64,000 nt of DNA, taken from Bacteroidota bacterium (lineage in GTDB: Bacteria; Bacteroidota; Bacteroidia; Bacteroidales; FEN-979). The translations under genes were made by a program, and so were the position numbers. Of the stretch, positions 37,177 through 44,958 are shown in pieces. Under the pieces are notes generated by a model. That model ran no database searches. It was not told the origin of the DNA and worked only from the letters and a program-made list of their open reading frames with translations. Within the stretch, counting starts at the first letter, position 1. Every line of letters starts with the position of its first letter. The stretch is taken from contig JAPLDI010000029.1 of assembly GCA_026391795.1 (NCBI GenBank), positions 1 through 64,000 on the forward strand, in the 5' to 3' direction.

Positions 37177-37776
37177 ATGTACGTTATCTGCTCCGACCTT
37201 GAAGGTGTTTTTGTTCCCGAAGTATGGATCAATGTTGCTGAAAAAACGGGCATACCCGAACTCCGCCTCACTACACGTGATGTTCCCGATTACAATGTCC
37301 TGATGCGGTCAAGGATCAAGATCCTGGAAGAAAAAGGGTTGAAACTGAAAGATATCCAGGAGGTGATCGCACAGATCAGACCGCTGGACGGCGCACTCGA
37401 TTTTATCGGATGGATCAAGGAACGAACGCAATTCATTGTTGTTTCCGATACCTTTATCCAGTTTGCAGAACCGTTAATGAAACAACTGGGACGCCCCACG
37501 CTGTTTTGTCATTCCCTTGTGATCGATGAGGAGAACAGGATCATCGACTACAAACTGCGCCAGAAAGACCCCAAGCGCAAAACCGTAGAGGCATTGCAGG
37601 GAATGCAGTACCAGGTGATTGCCATGGGCGATTCATACAACGACATCAGCATGCTGAAGCAGGCGGAAGTTGGCATACTCTTCCGTCCGCCGGATAACGT
37701 GATCAAAGATCATCCTGAATTGCCGGTGGTTTATGATTACGAGGAACTTAAAAAGATCCTGGTCAAGTATATCTGA
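37177..37776 (+). CDS. thrH: Bifunctional phosphoserine phosphatase / homoserine phosphotransferase
   Basis: HAD-family enzyme. In Pseudomonas, ThrH moves phosphate from phosphoserine to homoserine, bypassing homoserine kinase. It has 199 aa with the unusual nucleophile motif CSDLEGVFVPEVW (Asp7), then TTRDVPDYNVLM, IVVSDTFIQF, the family-specific LRQKDPKRKTVEAL, and the metal site MGDSYNDISML. These blocks track P. aeruginosa ThrH closely, which makes the call firm. Placement 92 bases after thrC supports the route phosphoserine + homoserine to O-phosphohomoserine to threonine. Confidence 0.94.
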   Translation: MYVICSDLEGVFVPEVWINVAEKTGIPELRLTTRDVPDYNVLMRSRIKILEEKGLKLKDIQEVIAQIRPLDGALDFIGWIKERTQFIVVSDTFIQFAEPLMKQLGRPTLFCHSLVIDEENRIIDYKLRQKDPKRKTVEALQGMQYQVIAMGDSYNDISMLKQAEVGILFRPPDNVIKDHPELPVVYDYEELKKILVKYI

Positions 37777-37781
37777 GATCA

Positions 37782-37849
37782 GATAACAGAGGTCAGATGT
37801 CAGAGATCGGATATCCGACCTCCGACCTCCGACCTCCGACCTCCGACCG
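37782..37849. repeat. CCGACCT 7-bp array, 5 copies, with a 12-bp palindrome
   Basis: Imperfect AGAGGTCAGA words lead into the palindrome TCGGATATCCGA (37807-37818), then five 7-bp CCGACCT units (37815-37849). The array starts right after the thrH stop and ends 16 bases before the likely start of the next PLP gene. Its words match the element at 18689-18750. Confidence 0.9.
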
Positions 37850-37865
37850 CCACCCCCTCTATACC

Positions 37866-38942
37866 ATGAGCGACACATTCGCCGGTCTCCAGGAAGGATG
37901 TTACCTCTATTCCCGCCACTGGAATCCCAGCAATAAATACCTTGCCGATGCCGTGGCCGCCATGGAAGGCACCGAAGCGGCCTGGGTCACGGCCTCCGGT
38001 ATGGGAGCCATTACCAGCGCCATCCTTCAGCTTGTCAGTACCGGCGACCACATCGTTTGCAGTATCACCACCTATGGCGGAACCTTTGCTTTCCTGAACA
38101 ACTACCTGAAAAAGTTCAGGATCGAAGTGACGTTTGTTGACATCACAGATCTTGAAGCAGTGAAAAATGCCATCCGGCCGAACACGAAAATCATCTACAC
38201 GGAAACAATGACGAACCCGCTTCTGCAGATCTCGGATATCCCGGCATTGGCGAAGATTGCAAATGATCATGATCTCAAACTCATGGTCGACAACACCTTC
38301 ACACCGATGATCGTTTCCCCTGCAATGCAGGGCGCACATATCGTTGTTCACAGCATGACCAAGTTCATCAACGGAAAGAACGACTGCGTTGCCGGAGCCA
38401 TCTGCGGCACACAGGAGTTCATCGATGCACTCTGTGATGTGAACAGCGGCACCGCCATGCTCCTCGGCCCTGCACTCGACCCTTTGCGCTCATCCTCCAT
38501 CCTCAAGAACCTGCATACGCTTCACATCCGGATGAAACAACACAGCAAAAACGCAAAGTACCTGGCTGAAAAATTCAGGGAAGCAGGAATAAAGATCATC
38601 TACCCTGGATTTGAGGATAATAAGGGTTATCCTGTCCTGAAGAAAATGATGAATGAAGAGTTCGGCTTCGGCGGGATGATCGCCATCGATATGGGTACAT
38701 CCGAAATTGCTTCCCGGTTGATGGAAAAGATGGAAGGAGAGGGTGTAGGCTACCTGGCGGTAAGCCTCGGCTATTTCAAAACCCTTTTCAGCAATTCCGG
38801 CAAAAGCACTTCGTCAGAAGTCCCTGAAGAGATCCAGAAAGAGATGGGATTGTCGGAAGGATTGATCCGGTTTTCAGTCGGTCTCGACAATGATATCGAA
38901 CAGACCTGGACCAGGATTAAAAGCTGCCTGGAGAAATTGTAA
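37866..38942 (+). CDS. N-terminally shortened Cys/Met-metabolism PLP enzyme (methionine gamma-lyase-like)
   Basis: A 358-aa trans-sulfuration enzyme. The core is complete: Tyr/Arg phosphate ligands in YLYSRHWNPSNKY, VTASGMGAITS, the Asp in LMVDNTFTPMI, and the PLP lysine in VVHSMTKFINGKND. Missing are the first 50 or so residues normally present in this family (the segment with the AIHxG and TPIYQTSTF type motifs that shapes the tetramer). The gene begins almost at the phosphate-binding motif, directly after the CCGACCT array. An ATG at 37797 gives a frame open through the repeat but encodes only repeat-derived residues. Either a true short form or a 5' end lost to the repeat; activity is uncertain. 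Confidence 0.82.
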   Translation: MSDTFAGLQEGCYLYSRHWNPSNKYLADAVAAMEGTEAAWVTASGMGAITSAILQLVSTGDHIVCSITTYGGTFAFLNNYLKKFRIEVTFVDITDLEAVKNAIRPNTKIIYTETMTNPLLQISDIPALAKIANDHDLKLMVDNTFTPMIVSPAMQGAHIVVHSMTKFINGKNDCVAGAICGTQEFIDALCDVNSGTAMLLGPALDPLRSSSILKNLHTLHIRMKQHSKNAKYLAEKFREAGIKIIYPGFEDNKGYPVLKKMMNEEFGFGGMIAIDMGTSEIASRLMEKMEGEGVGYLAVSLGYFKTLFSNSGKSTSSEVPEEIQKEMGLSEGLIRFSVGLDNDIEQTWTRIKSCLEKL

Positions 38943-38978
38943 GTAACTCATTTACAACAAGTAGTTCTTTCGTTCCGG

Positions 38979-39058
38979 TTTCACCGTAGAAATTTGTGAA
39001 TTTCACCGTAGAAATGGATGAATTTGTCCGTAGATATCTTTCAGTTTCTACGGTGAGA
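38979..39058. repeat. 22-bp direct repeats with inverted copy, between convergent genes
   Basis: TTTCACCGTAGAAA occurs at 38979-38992 and 39001-39014, with a decayed third copy (TTGTCCGTAGATA) at 39023, a strict 22-bp period. TTTCTACGGTGA at 39045-39056 is the inverted copy and can form a perfect 12-bp stem with any intact unit. It may act as a bidirectional terminator between the convergent PLP and lyase genes, but lacks a U tract. Confidence 0.85.
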
Positions 39059-39103
39059 ATTGTTCCCTGCAGCGCTTCTCGTTTTTTTTAATATCTTGTT
39101 CTG

Positions 39104-41701
39104 TTATTCCTTCACAAACTTTGCCGAATAAATTTTATTCTCAGCCTTGACCTTCACAATATAGACCCCTGACGAAAGCGTGGAGATATCGACCGGTTGT
39201 TTGATCGTCTTTATTTTTAACTCTCCGGCAGCATCGCAGATCTCAATTTCGTTTAGCTGAGCTCCATCATTCAGCTTCATTCTCAGTTTTGTTTGTGATG
39301 GATTTGGATAGACAAGCAGATGATTCTTCAGCCTGGACTCCTGAACCGAAATGACGGGCTGCGTAATTTCAACGACATGATTTCCCGGGGTGAGCGTTAC
39401 AGTTGTTTGCAGAACTCCGTTCAGATCGGTGCTTACAGTCGATACAACCGCCGCGTCTATTTTTACATCGTACAAGCCTTTGGTCAGATCGGCGGCAAAT
39501 ATCCCGGCATTTCTGCCGCCGGAAACGTTGTTCAGCATGTGATATATTTTTCCGGTATCCGAATCAGCTGAAAAAAAGAATAGGGTATCATTCCAGTCTG
39601 TACCCAGGGAAATGTTGTTTTTTAAAAGAAGGCCACCGGCAGTCGAATGGTGAATATTATCTCCGACTTCAATGGTGTGAAAGAAAACTACGGAATCGTT
39701 GACAAACGCAGGTCTGACCTCGATCCTCCATCTGCCGGGGGTATAGTAATTTGTATCCGGCGTCACCAAAGGTTCGTAATTCGTTCCGTCAACCCAGTAT
39801 TCATATCCTGTTCCTCCTGTCAGCGTGACGGTGGTATTTACGGGCACCAGGGTCCGGATCGACACGTTCCCGTTTCCATTTGATGCTGAATAATCTTTTC
39901 CGTCGTAAGTCAGGATGTGACCGGGAACGGTAGTGCTGATCAGGTTGCCACTGATTACCGGTTCATTTGCAAAATGAGCTATCCATTTCAGATCACGCTG
40001 CTTTGTGAGAACCTTTTTCAGATAGATATGGTCAAGTACGATTACCCGGTTCGGTTTGACATGCAATAACCGCCTTCTGAAATATCCCAGCTTCTCGGGA
40101 TCATAGGACAACTGAGCATCAGAAATGTTGTATGAATAGTTGGTGCCGGAAGCCTGTTTTATCCACCTTCCGCGTTGGTTGTCACGCAGGAAGATATCAT
40201 CATAATGCATCAGGGCGACAGATTCTATTTGTCCGCCATCGTTTGATGCAGGAGAGCCAAAACAGTTGTAGATGTCGGTGGAATCATAAACACAGATGCT
40301 GTTATGAGCAATGGTCCGCTGGTAATAGTTCCTGTAATGGGAACCTCCATATGTGTCATAATAGCCGGCATCAAGGAGAAGGGGTTTGTTCTTGAACAGC
40401 ATAAATGAATTGTTGTCGCGGTGTTCATGAGCGGCTTTCTTGCTTGGGGAATCGAAAAAGGTTACCATGGTGGCAGAAGGATCCCAGGAGGAGAGGCTGA
40501 CGGACAGTCCGACTTTATCCGACCACCAGTTCAGGGGATTGTCAGGCCGGCTGACGACAGGCATGTTGAAATCCTTATAGAGTAATTTGGTGTATTTATC
40601 CATTGTGTTCGGGGTCATGGAGGGTTGGGACCAGTACTGTGCCAGCCACAAGCTGCGGGGGTCGTTAAAGATCCGGGCATGAAGATAAACCACCCGGTCA
40701 CCGTAGATTGTGGTCTCACCATCACCGAGGTGAATGCACTTGTTGTTTGGCTGGATGAAATAAATATACTGGTTGATGCTGTTCTGCACCCATGGCAGGT
40801 CGGTATAAAAATTTTTATCCGTTCCCACCCGCATGTTTTCAAATAGCTGGAACTGATCCACCAGCGACCACATGGCATAAGCCGCTCCCCAGTTCCAGCC
40901 GCCGTCATCATCACGATAGTAGGTCCAGCAGGGAATAAAACCATTGATGTGTTTGTCGTAAACAAACCGGAACCATTGGTTTACCGTATCTTTTTGTTGA
41001 ACTGAGAGGCCGGATGCATCGTGAAGAGTCAGCGCATTCTGACTGCAGAAGATATTGTTCCAGGTATTGTGACTCGATACGTAACTGTTTCCGGCACTTG
41101 AATAAATAAAGGTGTTCATGAATTCCCGGTTCATCACGAAGATCCTCTGGGCAAGCTGATCCCGCAGAGCCGGAGGGAAATCGTCATAGCACCAGTCAAT
41201 CAGGATATCGCCTGCATCGCTTAACGTGCGCAATAATCCCTCCTTGGCATACCACTCCATGGCTGCAAAGTCGGCCGTGTCGATCCGGTTGATAACCTGT
41301 TGCGCCACAAACCGGCAACGCTTCAATTCAAGCGGATCATTTGTGAGCTTGTATATCAGGACGGACAGGAACGTTTGCTGGGATGCCCATTGCGATGACC
41401 AGTCCCAATGCCAGAGGGTGGAATCGGATCCAAGCGTATAAAGCTGCGAATCATTGATCCACCAGGTGTAATAGGCATACGCCATGGAGGTATAGGTGTT
41501 CTGGCAATCACCCGGTATCGTGATAGCATCCTTAAGCCATGCCAGCCTTGTTGAATCTGCATATATGCGCGGCCTGTTCGCATTTATTGAAGGATACTGA
41601 GCGGAGGCAGAGCTGATGATGGTCAGCAAAAGCAACGGCAGGATTATTTTTTTAGTCAAGCCGGATGTTATTTTGACCTGAAATCCATCATTTGTTCCCA
41701 T
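39104..41701 (-). CDS. Heparinase II/III-like polysaccharide lyase with T9SS type A tail
   Basis: An exported 865-aa lyase-type protein. The signal peptide ends at SSASA near residue 35. An (alpha/alpha) toroid region includes VSSHNTWNNIFC and YYRDDDGGWNWG. The heparinase II/III block follows at about residues 424-472 (HEHRDNNSFMLFKNKPLLLD, then AHNSICVYD). After beta-sandwich domains the chain ends in a type A sorting tail (LLVYPNPSQTKLRMKL, SGVYIVKVKAENK), so it is secreted to or anchored on the surface. Such lyases act on uronic-acid polysaccharides; the substrate is unknown. The ATG at 41701 overlaps the esterase stop by 14 bases. Confidence 0.85.
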   Translation of the reverse strand: MGTNDGFQVKITSGLTKKIILPLLLLTIISSASAQYPSINANRPRIYADSTRLAWLKDAITIPGDCQNTYTSMAYAYYTWWINDSQLYTLGSDSTLWHWDWSSQWASQQTFLSVLIYKLTNDPLELKRCRFVAQQVINRIDTADFAAMEWYAKEGLLRTLSDAGDILIDWCYDDFPPALRDQLAQRIFVMNREFMNTFIYSSAGNSYVSSHNTWNNIFCSQNALTLHDASGLSVQQKDTVNQWFRFVYDKHINGFIPCWTYYRDDDGGWNWGAAYAMWSLVDQFQLFENMRVGTDKNFYTDLPWVQNSINQYIYFIQPNNKCIHLGDGETTIYGDRVVYLHARIFNDPRSLWLAQYWSQPSMTPNTMDKYTKLLYKDFNMPVVSRPDNPLNWWSDKVGLSVSLSSWDPSATMVTFFDSPSKKAAHEHRDNNSFMLFKNKPLLLDAGYYDTYGGSHYRNYYQRTIAHNSICVYDSTDIYNCFGSPASNDGGQIESVALMHYDDIFLRDNQRGRWIKQASGTNYSYNISDAQLSYDPEKLGYFRRRLLHVKPNRVIVLDHIYLKKVLTKQRDLKWIAHFANEPVISGNLISTTVPGHILTYDGKDYSASNGNGNVSIRTLVPVNTTVTLTGGTGYEYWVDGTNYEPLVTPDTNYYTPGRWRIEVRPAFVNDSVVFFHTIEVGDNIHHSTAGGLLLKNNISLGTDWNDTLFFFSADSDTGKIYHMLNNVSGGRNAGIFAADLTKGLYDVKIDAAVVSTVSTDLNGVLQTTVTLTPGNHVVEITQPVISVQESRLKNHLLVYPNPSQTKLRMKLNDGAQLNEIEICDAAGELKIKTIKQPVDISTLSSGVYIVKVKAENKIYSAKFVKE

Positions 41702-42572
41702 GACTGAAATGCTTTTCGAAGAACAGCAACTGATATTCCACGGCATTCTCCCAATACACCCAGTTATGAATGCCGGGCCTTTCAATAAAGTCATGAGGGA
41801 TCTTCAATTTCAGCAATTTTTGATGTAACTGTTTATTGACTTCGTAGAAGAAATCTTCTGTTCCGCAGTCGATGATCATGGCAACCGGTTTCGCGGGATA
41901 AGGGCCGACCATGTTCACAATACTCAAATTCTCCCAGTTGCTTTTATTTGTTTCCGGGTCACCGATCCGCTTTGAGATATCCCATTGCGTGGGGAAGGGC
42001 CTCAGGTCAACACCTCCGCTCATGGAACCTGCCGCACCGAAAACATCGGGGTGTTTCAATGCCAGGTACAAGGCACCGTGCCCGCCCATGCTTAGTCCTG
42101 CTATTGCCCTGTTTTCAGGGTCGGGCCGGGTCTGGTAATGAGCGTCGATATAGGTAACCACTTCCCTGCTGACGTAGGTTTCATATTTATAGGTTGTATC
42201 CACAGGACTGTCAAAGTACCAGCTGCTGTAGCCACCATCTGGACATACAATGATCATTTGCATCTTGTCGGAATAATGTGTGATTTCAGGAACTCTTTTT
42301 ATCCATGCATCATAGCGGTCGCCGTAACCATGGAGTAAATATACCGTCGGAAAATGAACCCGACCGGTTTTATAGGTGTCGGGCTTAATGATCACACATT
42401 TTATCTCCTTCTTCATACAGCTGCTGTAAACAACAACCGTATCAACCGATGCGGCTCTCCCGGTGAGGAAGGAAAACAAAACAGCAACAAGGATGATCTT
42501 TTGTTTCGTGCAGATGTTCACGATGATTTTACGAGGTACACTTTTTGAAACTTCTTCCTTTTTGGTTTCCAT
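41688..42572 (-). CDS. Exported esterase, alpha/beta hydrolase (esterase D-like)
   Basis: A 294-aa alpha/beta hydrolase with a late hydrophobic signal or anchor at about residues 25-40 (ILVAVLFSFLTG). The nucleophile is Ser161 in IAGLSMGGHGALYLALKH. Asp in IIDCGTEDFF (about 239) and His in PGIHNWVYW (about 268) complete the triad, and FPTVYLLHGYGDRYDAW forms the oxyanion side. Relatives remove acetyl or feruloyl groups from polysaccharides. The 14-base overlap with the lyase gene makes joint action on an esterified polysaccharide likely. Confidence 0.88.
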   Translation of the reverse strand: METKKEEVSKSVPRKIIVNICTKQKIILVAVLFSFLTGRAASVDTVVVYSSCMKKEIKCVIIKPDTYKTGRVHFPTVYLLHGYGDRYDAWIKRVPEITHYSDKMQMIIVCPDGGYSSWYFDSPVDTTYKYETYVSREVVTYIDAHYQTRPDPENRAIAGLSMGGHGALYLALKHPDVFGAAGSMSGGVDLRPFPTQWDISKRIGDPETNKSNWENLSIVNMVGPYPAKPVAMIIDCGTEDFFYEVNKQLHQKLLKLKIPHDFIERPGIHNWVYWENAVEYQLLFFEKHFSHGNK

Positions 42573-42643
42573 ATCGCTGAATTTATGAAAAGTTGATTCT
42601 GTTATGAATGATCCTCTGCCCTTGTCTGCTATACCAGACCCAT

Positions 42644-43573
42644 TCAGTCCTTCCTGAAAAAGGGGAAGAACCTGGAAACATGTTTTTTGTACACAGTATA
42701 GTCAGGGTACTTTCCTGCGCTGATCTCTTCACTGAAAGAGGAACTACCCTGGAAAAGCACGATCAGCAGAAGGCAGCCTGCAATGCTCCAGTTAAACCAC
42801 TGTCCGGAGGCGGCCACACTGAAAAGGTAAAAAGACACCCAGATGGCCTGCTCCGCGAAGTAGTTCGGGTGGCGGCTGTAAGCCCAAAGACCTTTGTCAA
42901 GAAATCCCTTCTTGAAATTGCCTGTAAGCTCTCCTCCGGCCATAATTCTGCTCTTTTTCTCACGTTGGAAATTCCATTGCTGAATGTCAGCCAGTGTTTC
43001 AAAGGCAATAAAGAAGAGCATCAGGCATGCTGCGATGGAATCAAGGATGCCGAGTGGCACTGAATTGTTCTGAAGGGCAACCAGGGCAGGCAAGGTGAAA
43101 AGTAGGATCAGTACGTTCTGGTACCCGGAGATGAAAAACAGGTTAAAGAGGAACCATTTCCATCGTGAACTGAACTCGGGTTTCTGACGAAGCACCAGCC
43201 AGCGGTAGTCTTCCTCACCAGTCCAGAAACGCCATTGATAAGCACCTTTCATGGCGAAGTTTATCGTCAGCCTAATACCCCAAAGTGTCACCAGTGAACT
43301 CATCAGCAAAAGCCTGGGTGTATAGTTGCCGTAGCCGGCTATCACCCAGACATAAACAATGGGCAGGAGGCTCCAGAGCTTATCAACCTGGCTGTTGTTT
43401 CCTGTAAGTTCGCCGGCAATAAAGCAATAGGCAGCAAAAATCGCCAGGATCATGAGCAACGTGTTCAGCGCTTTCCACTCGGCAGGTCCAAGTCCGGTGC
43501 CGAAAAAGTAGCTGAAAACAGGAACTGCGACGAGCGTGAATCCCAGGAGGATTGCGGTGGTAATGATCTTCAT
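42644..43573 (-). CDS. DUF1295 membrane protein (steroid 5-alpha-reductase-like fold)
   Basis: A 309-aa polytopic membrane protein with about eight hydrophobic segments. The C-terminal part has the family hallmark KGLWAYSRHPNYFAEQAIW and the end block GKYPDYTVYKKHVSRFFPFF, as in DUF1295/isoprenylcysteine-methyltransferase-related proteins. The enzymatic activity of bacterial DUF1295 members is not established. It stands 74 bases upstream of the GyrI-like gene stop on the same strand. Confidence 0.9.
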   Translation of the reverse strand: MKIITTAILLGFTLVAVPVFSYFFGTGLGPAEWKALNTLLMILAIFAAYCFIAGELTGNNSQVDKLWSLLPIVYVWVIAGYGNYTPRLLLMSSLVTLWGIRLTINFAMKGAYQWRFWTGEEDYRWLVLRQKPEFSSRWKWFLFNLFFISGYQNVLILLFTLPALVALQNNSVPLGILDSIAACLMLFFIAFETLADIQQWNFQREKKSRIMAGGELTGNFKKGFLDKGLWAYSRHPNYFAEQAIWVSFYLFSVAASGQWFNWSIAGCLLLIVLFQGSSSFSEEISAGKYPDYTVYKKHVSRFFPFFRKD

Positions 43574-43647
43574 GAGTCGGTTTTAGAATAGTTATATCGT
43601 CTCTCTCGGCTTTGCAGGGAAAATATTTTCATGCAGGTCGCCGGGAT

Positions 43648-44139
43648 TCATGCTTGTGATTCTTTCATCCTTACCGGGATCCATATCTCTTCTTCCGATT
43701 CAGGGTCTTCATGTTTGTATTTCTGTCCCATTACTGCAAAATGAGGGCGGTTATCAGGTTCATAGCCGGACCCAGGTAACCAGGTTTCAAAAATATACCG
43801 GTAGGTCTTCGGGCCTTCGCTCGCAGCTCCCTTATGAAGAAAAACAACATACAGCCCCTCCGGCAGTATAAGGGTTTCCATTCCGTCAGGAACGGTTTGA
43901 AAATCGTTAACTTCAATGGCCGCCCACTTCTCAAATTCCTTTTCCGGATTGAAATTGTCAAAGAAGGCCGGAGCATAAATTTCGATTGAATAGAGTTCCG
44001 TACCGATGTTGTTCTGAATCTCTTTTCGCCTGGGCATAAAGCTGCTCCAGAGCTCGAATGTCCTGTTCCGGTTGAACGACATGATCATCCGGTTCCCGAT
44101 CATTTTTTTTTGATGCAGTGTTTCGGTTCTCGGGTTCAT
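43648..44139 (-). CDS. GyrI-like small-molecule-binding domain protein
   Basis: A 163-aa stand-alone effector-binding (GyrI/AraC-C-terminal-like) domain. Recognisable segments are FELWSSFMPRRKEIQN, IEIYAPAFFD, the mid-domain LPEGLYVVFLHKGAA, and the end block FETWLPGSGYEPDNRPHF. No DNA-binding part is attached. Stand-alone members bind hydrophobic small molecules or inhibit gyrase; the ligand here is unknown. It sits between an outer-membrane protein gene and the DUF1295 gene. Confidence 0.88.
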   Translation of the reverse strand: MNPRTETLHQKKMIGNRMIMSFNRNRTFELWSSFMPRRKEIQNNIGTELYSIEIYAPAFFDNFNPEKEFEKWAAIEVNDFQTVPDGMETLILPEGLYVVFLHKGAASEGPKTYRYIFETWLPGSGYEPDNRPHFAVMGQKYKHEDPESEEEIWIPVRMKESQA

Positions 44140-44186
44140 CCGGACAAGGTTGTTTGTTGCTGGAAAAAATTCTGTCTTCCTCAGAG

Positions 44187-44849
44187 CTATTTCTTCTCTT
44201 TCTTCTTAAGGGAAGTAAGTTTAAAAAGGAAACCGATGTTGGTGCTGAGGCGGTTCCAGACAAACTGGGTATTCCAGTTGTCGGAATTGTAATCCTGGGT
44301 GCCAAGTTGATAACTGGTCTGGGAGATGACGTAATCGAGTGTATAGAAGAATCCAAACCTTCCCTCCGTATCAAAAAAGATGTTATACCCCAGTCCGATC
44401 ACATTGTTGATATACATGTCGGTCTCTTTCCAGTTATAGGGCTGGCTGCTCCAGCTGTAATTGACGTCATAATTTCCTTTATAGCGTAAATACTGGAACA
44501 TATAATGAACAAAAAGGTTTTCCCTCCCGAATACGTTGAAGATATAGTATTTATAACCGGCCGTTGCCCCCAAGCGGGGAAGAATGGTGTTGTCGGTGAA
44601 TAATAATCCTTTGTTGCTTAACGGATAGAGGAAGCCGGCAGAAAACTCATGTTTGCCTGTCCGAACATAGGGGGCAAGGTAGAATGCCGTGTAATAGTCC
44701 TTCAGGTAGTTCTGATTCGCAGGGAAGTTTGAAAAGGTACCGGTGGTTATGCCAAACTCCTGCATATCGGCACTGGATTGAGAGAAAAGCTTACCTGAAA
44801 TTGTTATTATAAATAGAGAGACCAGAAGAATTGCAATAAACTTTTTCAT
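44187..44849 (-). CDS. Outer-membrane beta-barrel protein of unknown function
   Basis: A 220-aa exported protein. The ATG at 44849 gives signal peptide MKKFIAILLVSLFIITISG and a mature chain of alternating hydrophobic and polar strands rich in Tyr, Phe and Asn (YKYYIFNVFG, FVHYMFQYLRY, GFFYTLDYVI). This fits an 8-stranded barrel, with a lysine-rich tail after LSTNIGFLFKL. No specific family is recognised. A TATCTTTG element lies 53 bases upstream. Confidence 0.75.
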   Translation of the reverse strand: MKKFIAILLVSLFIITISGKLFSQSSADMQEFGITTGTFSNFPANQNYLKDYYTAFYLAPYVRTGKHEFSAGFLYPLSNKGLLFTDNTILPRLGATAGYKYYIFNVFGRENLFVHYMFQYLRYKGNYDVNYSWSSQPYNWKETDMYINNVIGLGYNIFFDTEGRFGFFYTLDYVISQTSYQLGTQDYNSDNWNTQFVWNRLSTNIGFLFKLTSLKKKEKK

Positions 44850-44902
44850 GGTTTGAATATTTAGGTTCGGATTGGTAGGGTTCTTCAATTACCTCCCGGA
44901 TT

Positions 44903-44910
44903 CAAAGATA
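44903..44910 (-). promoter_or_regulatory. Putative -7 element for the barrel gene (TATCTTTG)
   Basis: Exact minus-strand TAnnTTTG match 53 bases before the ATG at 44849. A TTTG box on the same strand (44924-44927) is 13 bases away, shorter than usual, and lies inside the AGCGAAA repeat array. Confidence 0.45.
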
Positions 44911-44921
44911 CAGTTAAAAAT

Positions 44922-44953
44922 AGCAAAGTAGCGAAAAAGCGAAGAAGCGAAAT
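44922..44953. repeat. 8-bp array (AGCGAAAN), 4 copies
   Basis: Units are AGCAAAGT, AGCGAAAA, AGCGAAGA and AGCGAAAT, five bases after the stop of the preceding minus-strand gene. The reverse complement TTTCGCT appears in the composite array at 28966-28997. Confidence 0.85.
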
Positions 44954-44958
44954 CCGGT

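Noticed and set aside
38979-39058. Attachment site or small mobile element between convergent genes
   Set aside because: No target duplication, no integrase or transposase nearby, and the 22-bp periodicity fits a local repeat better.
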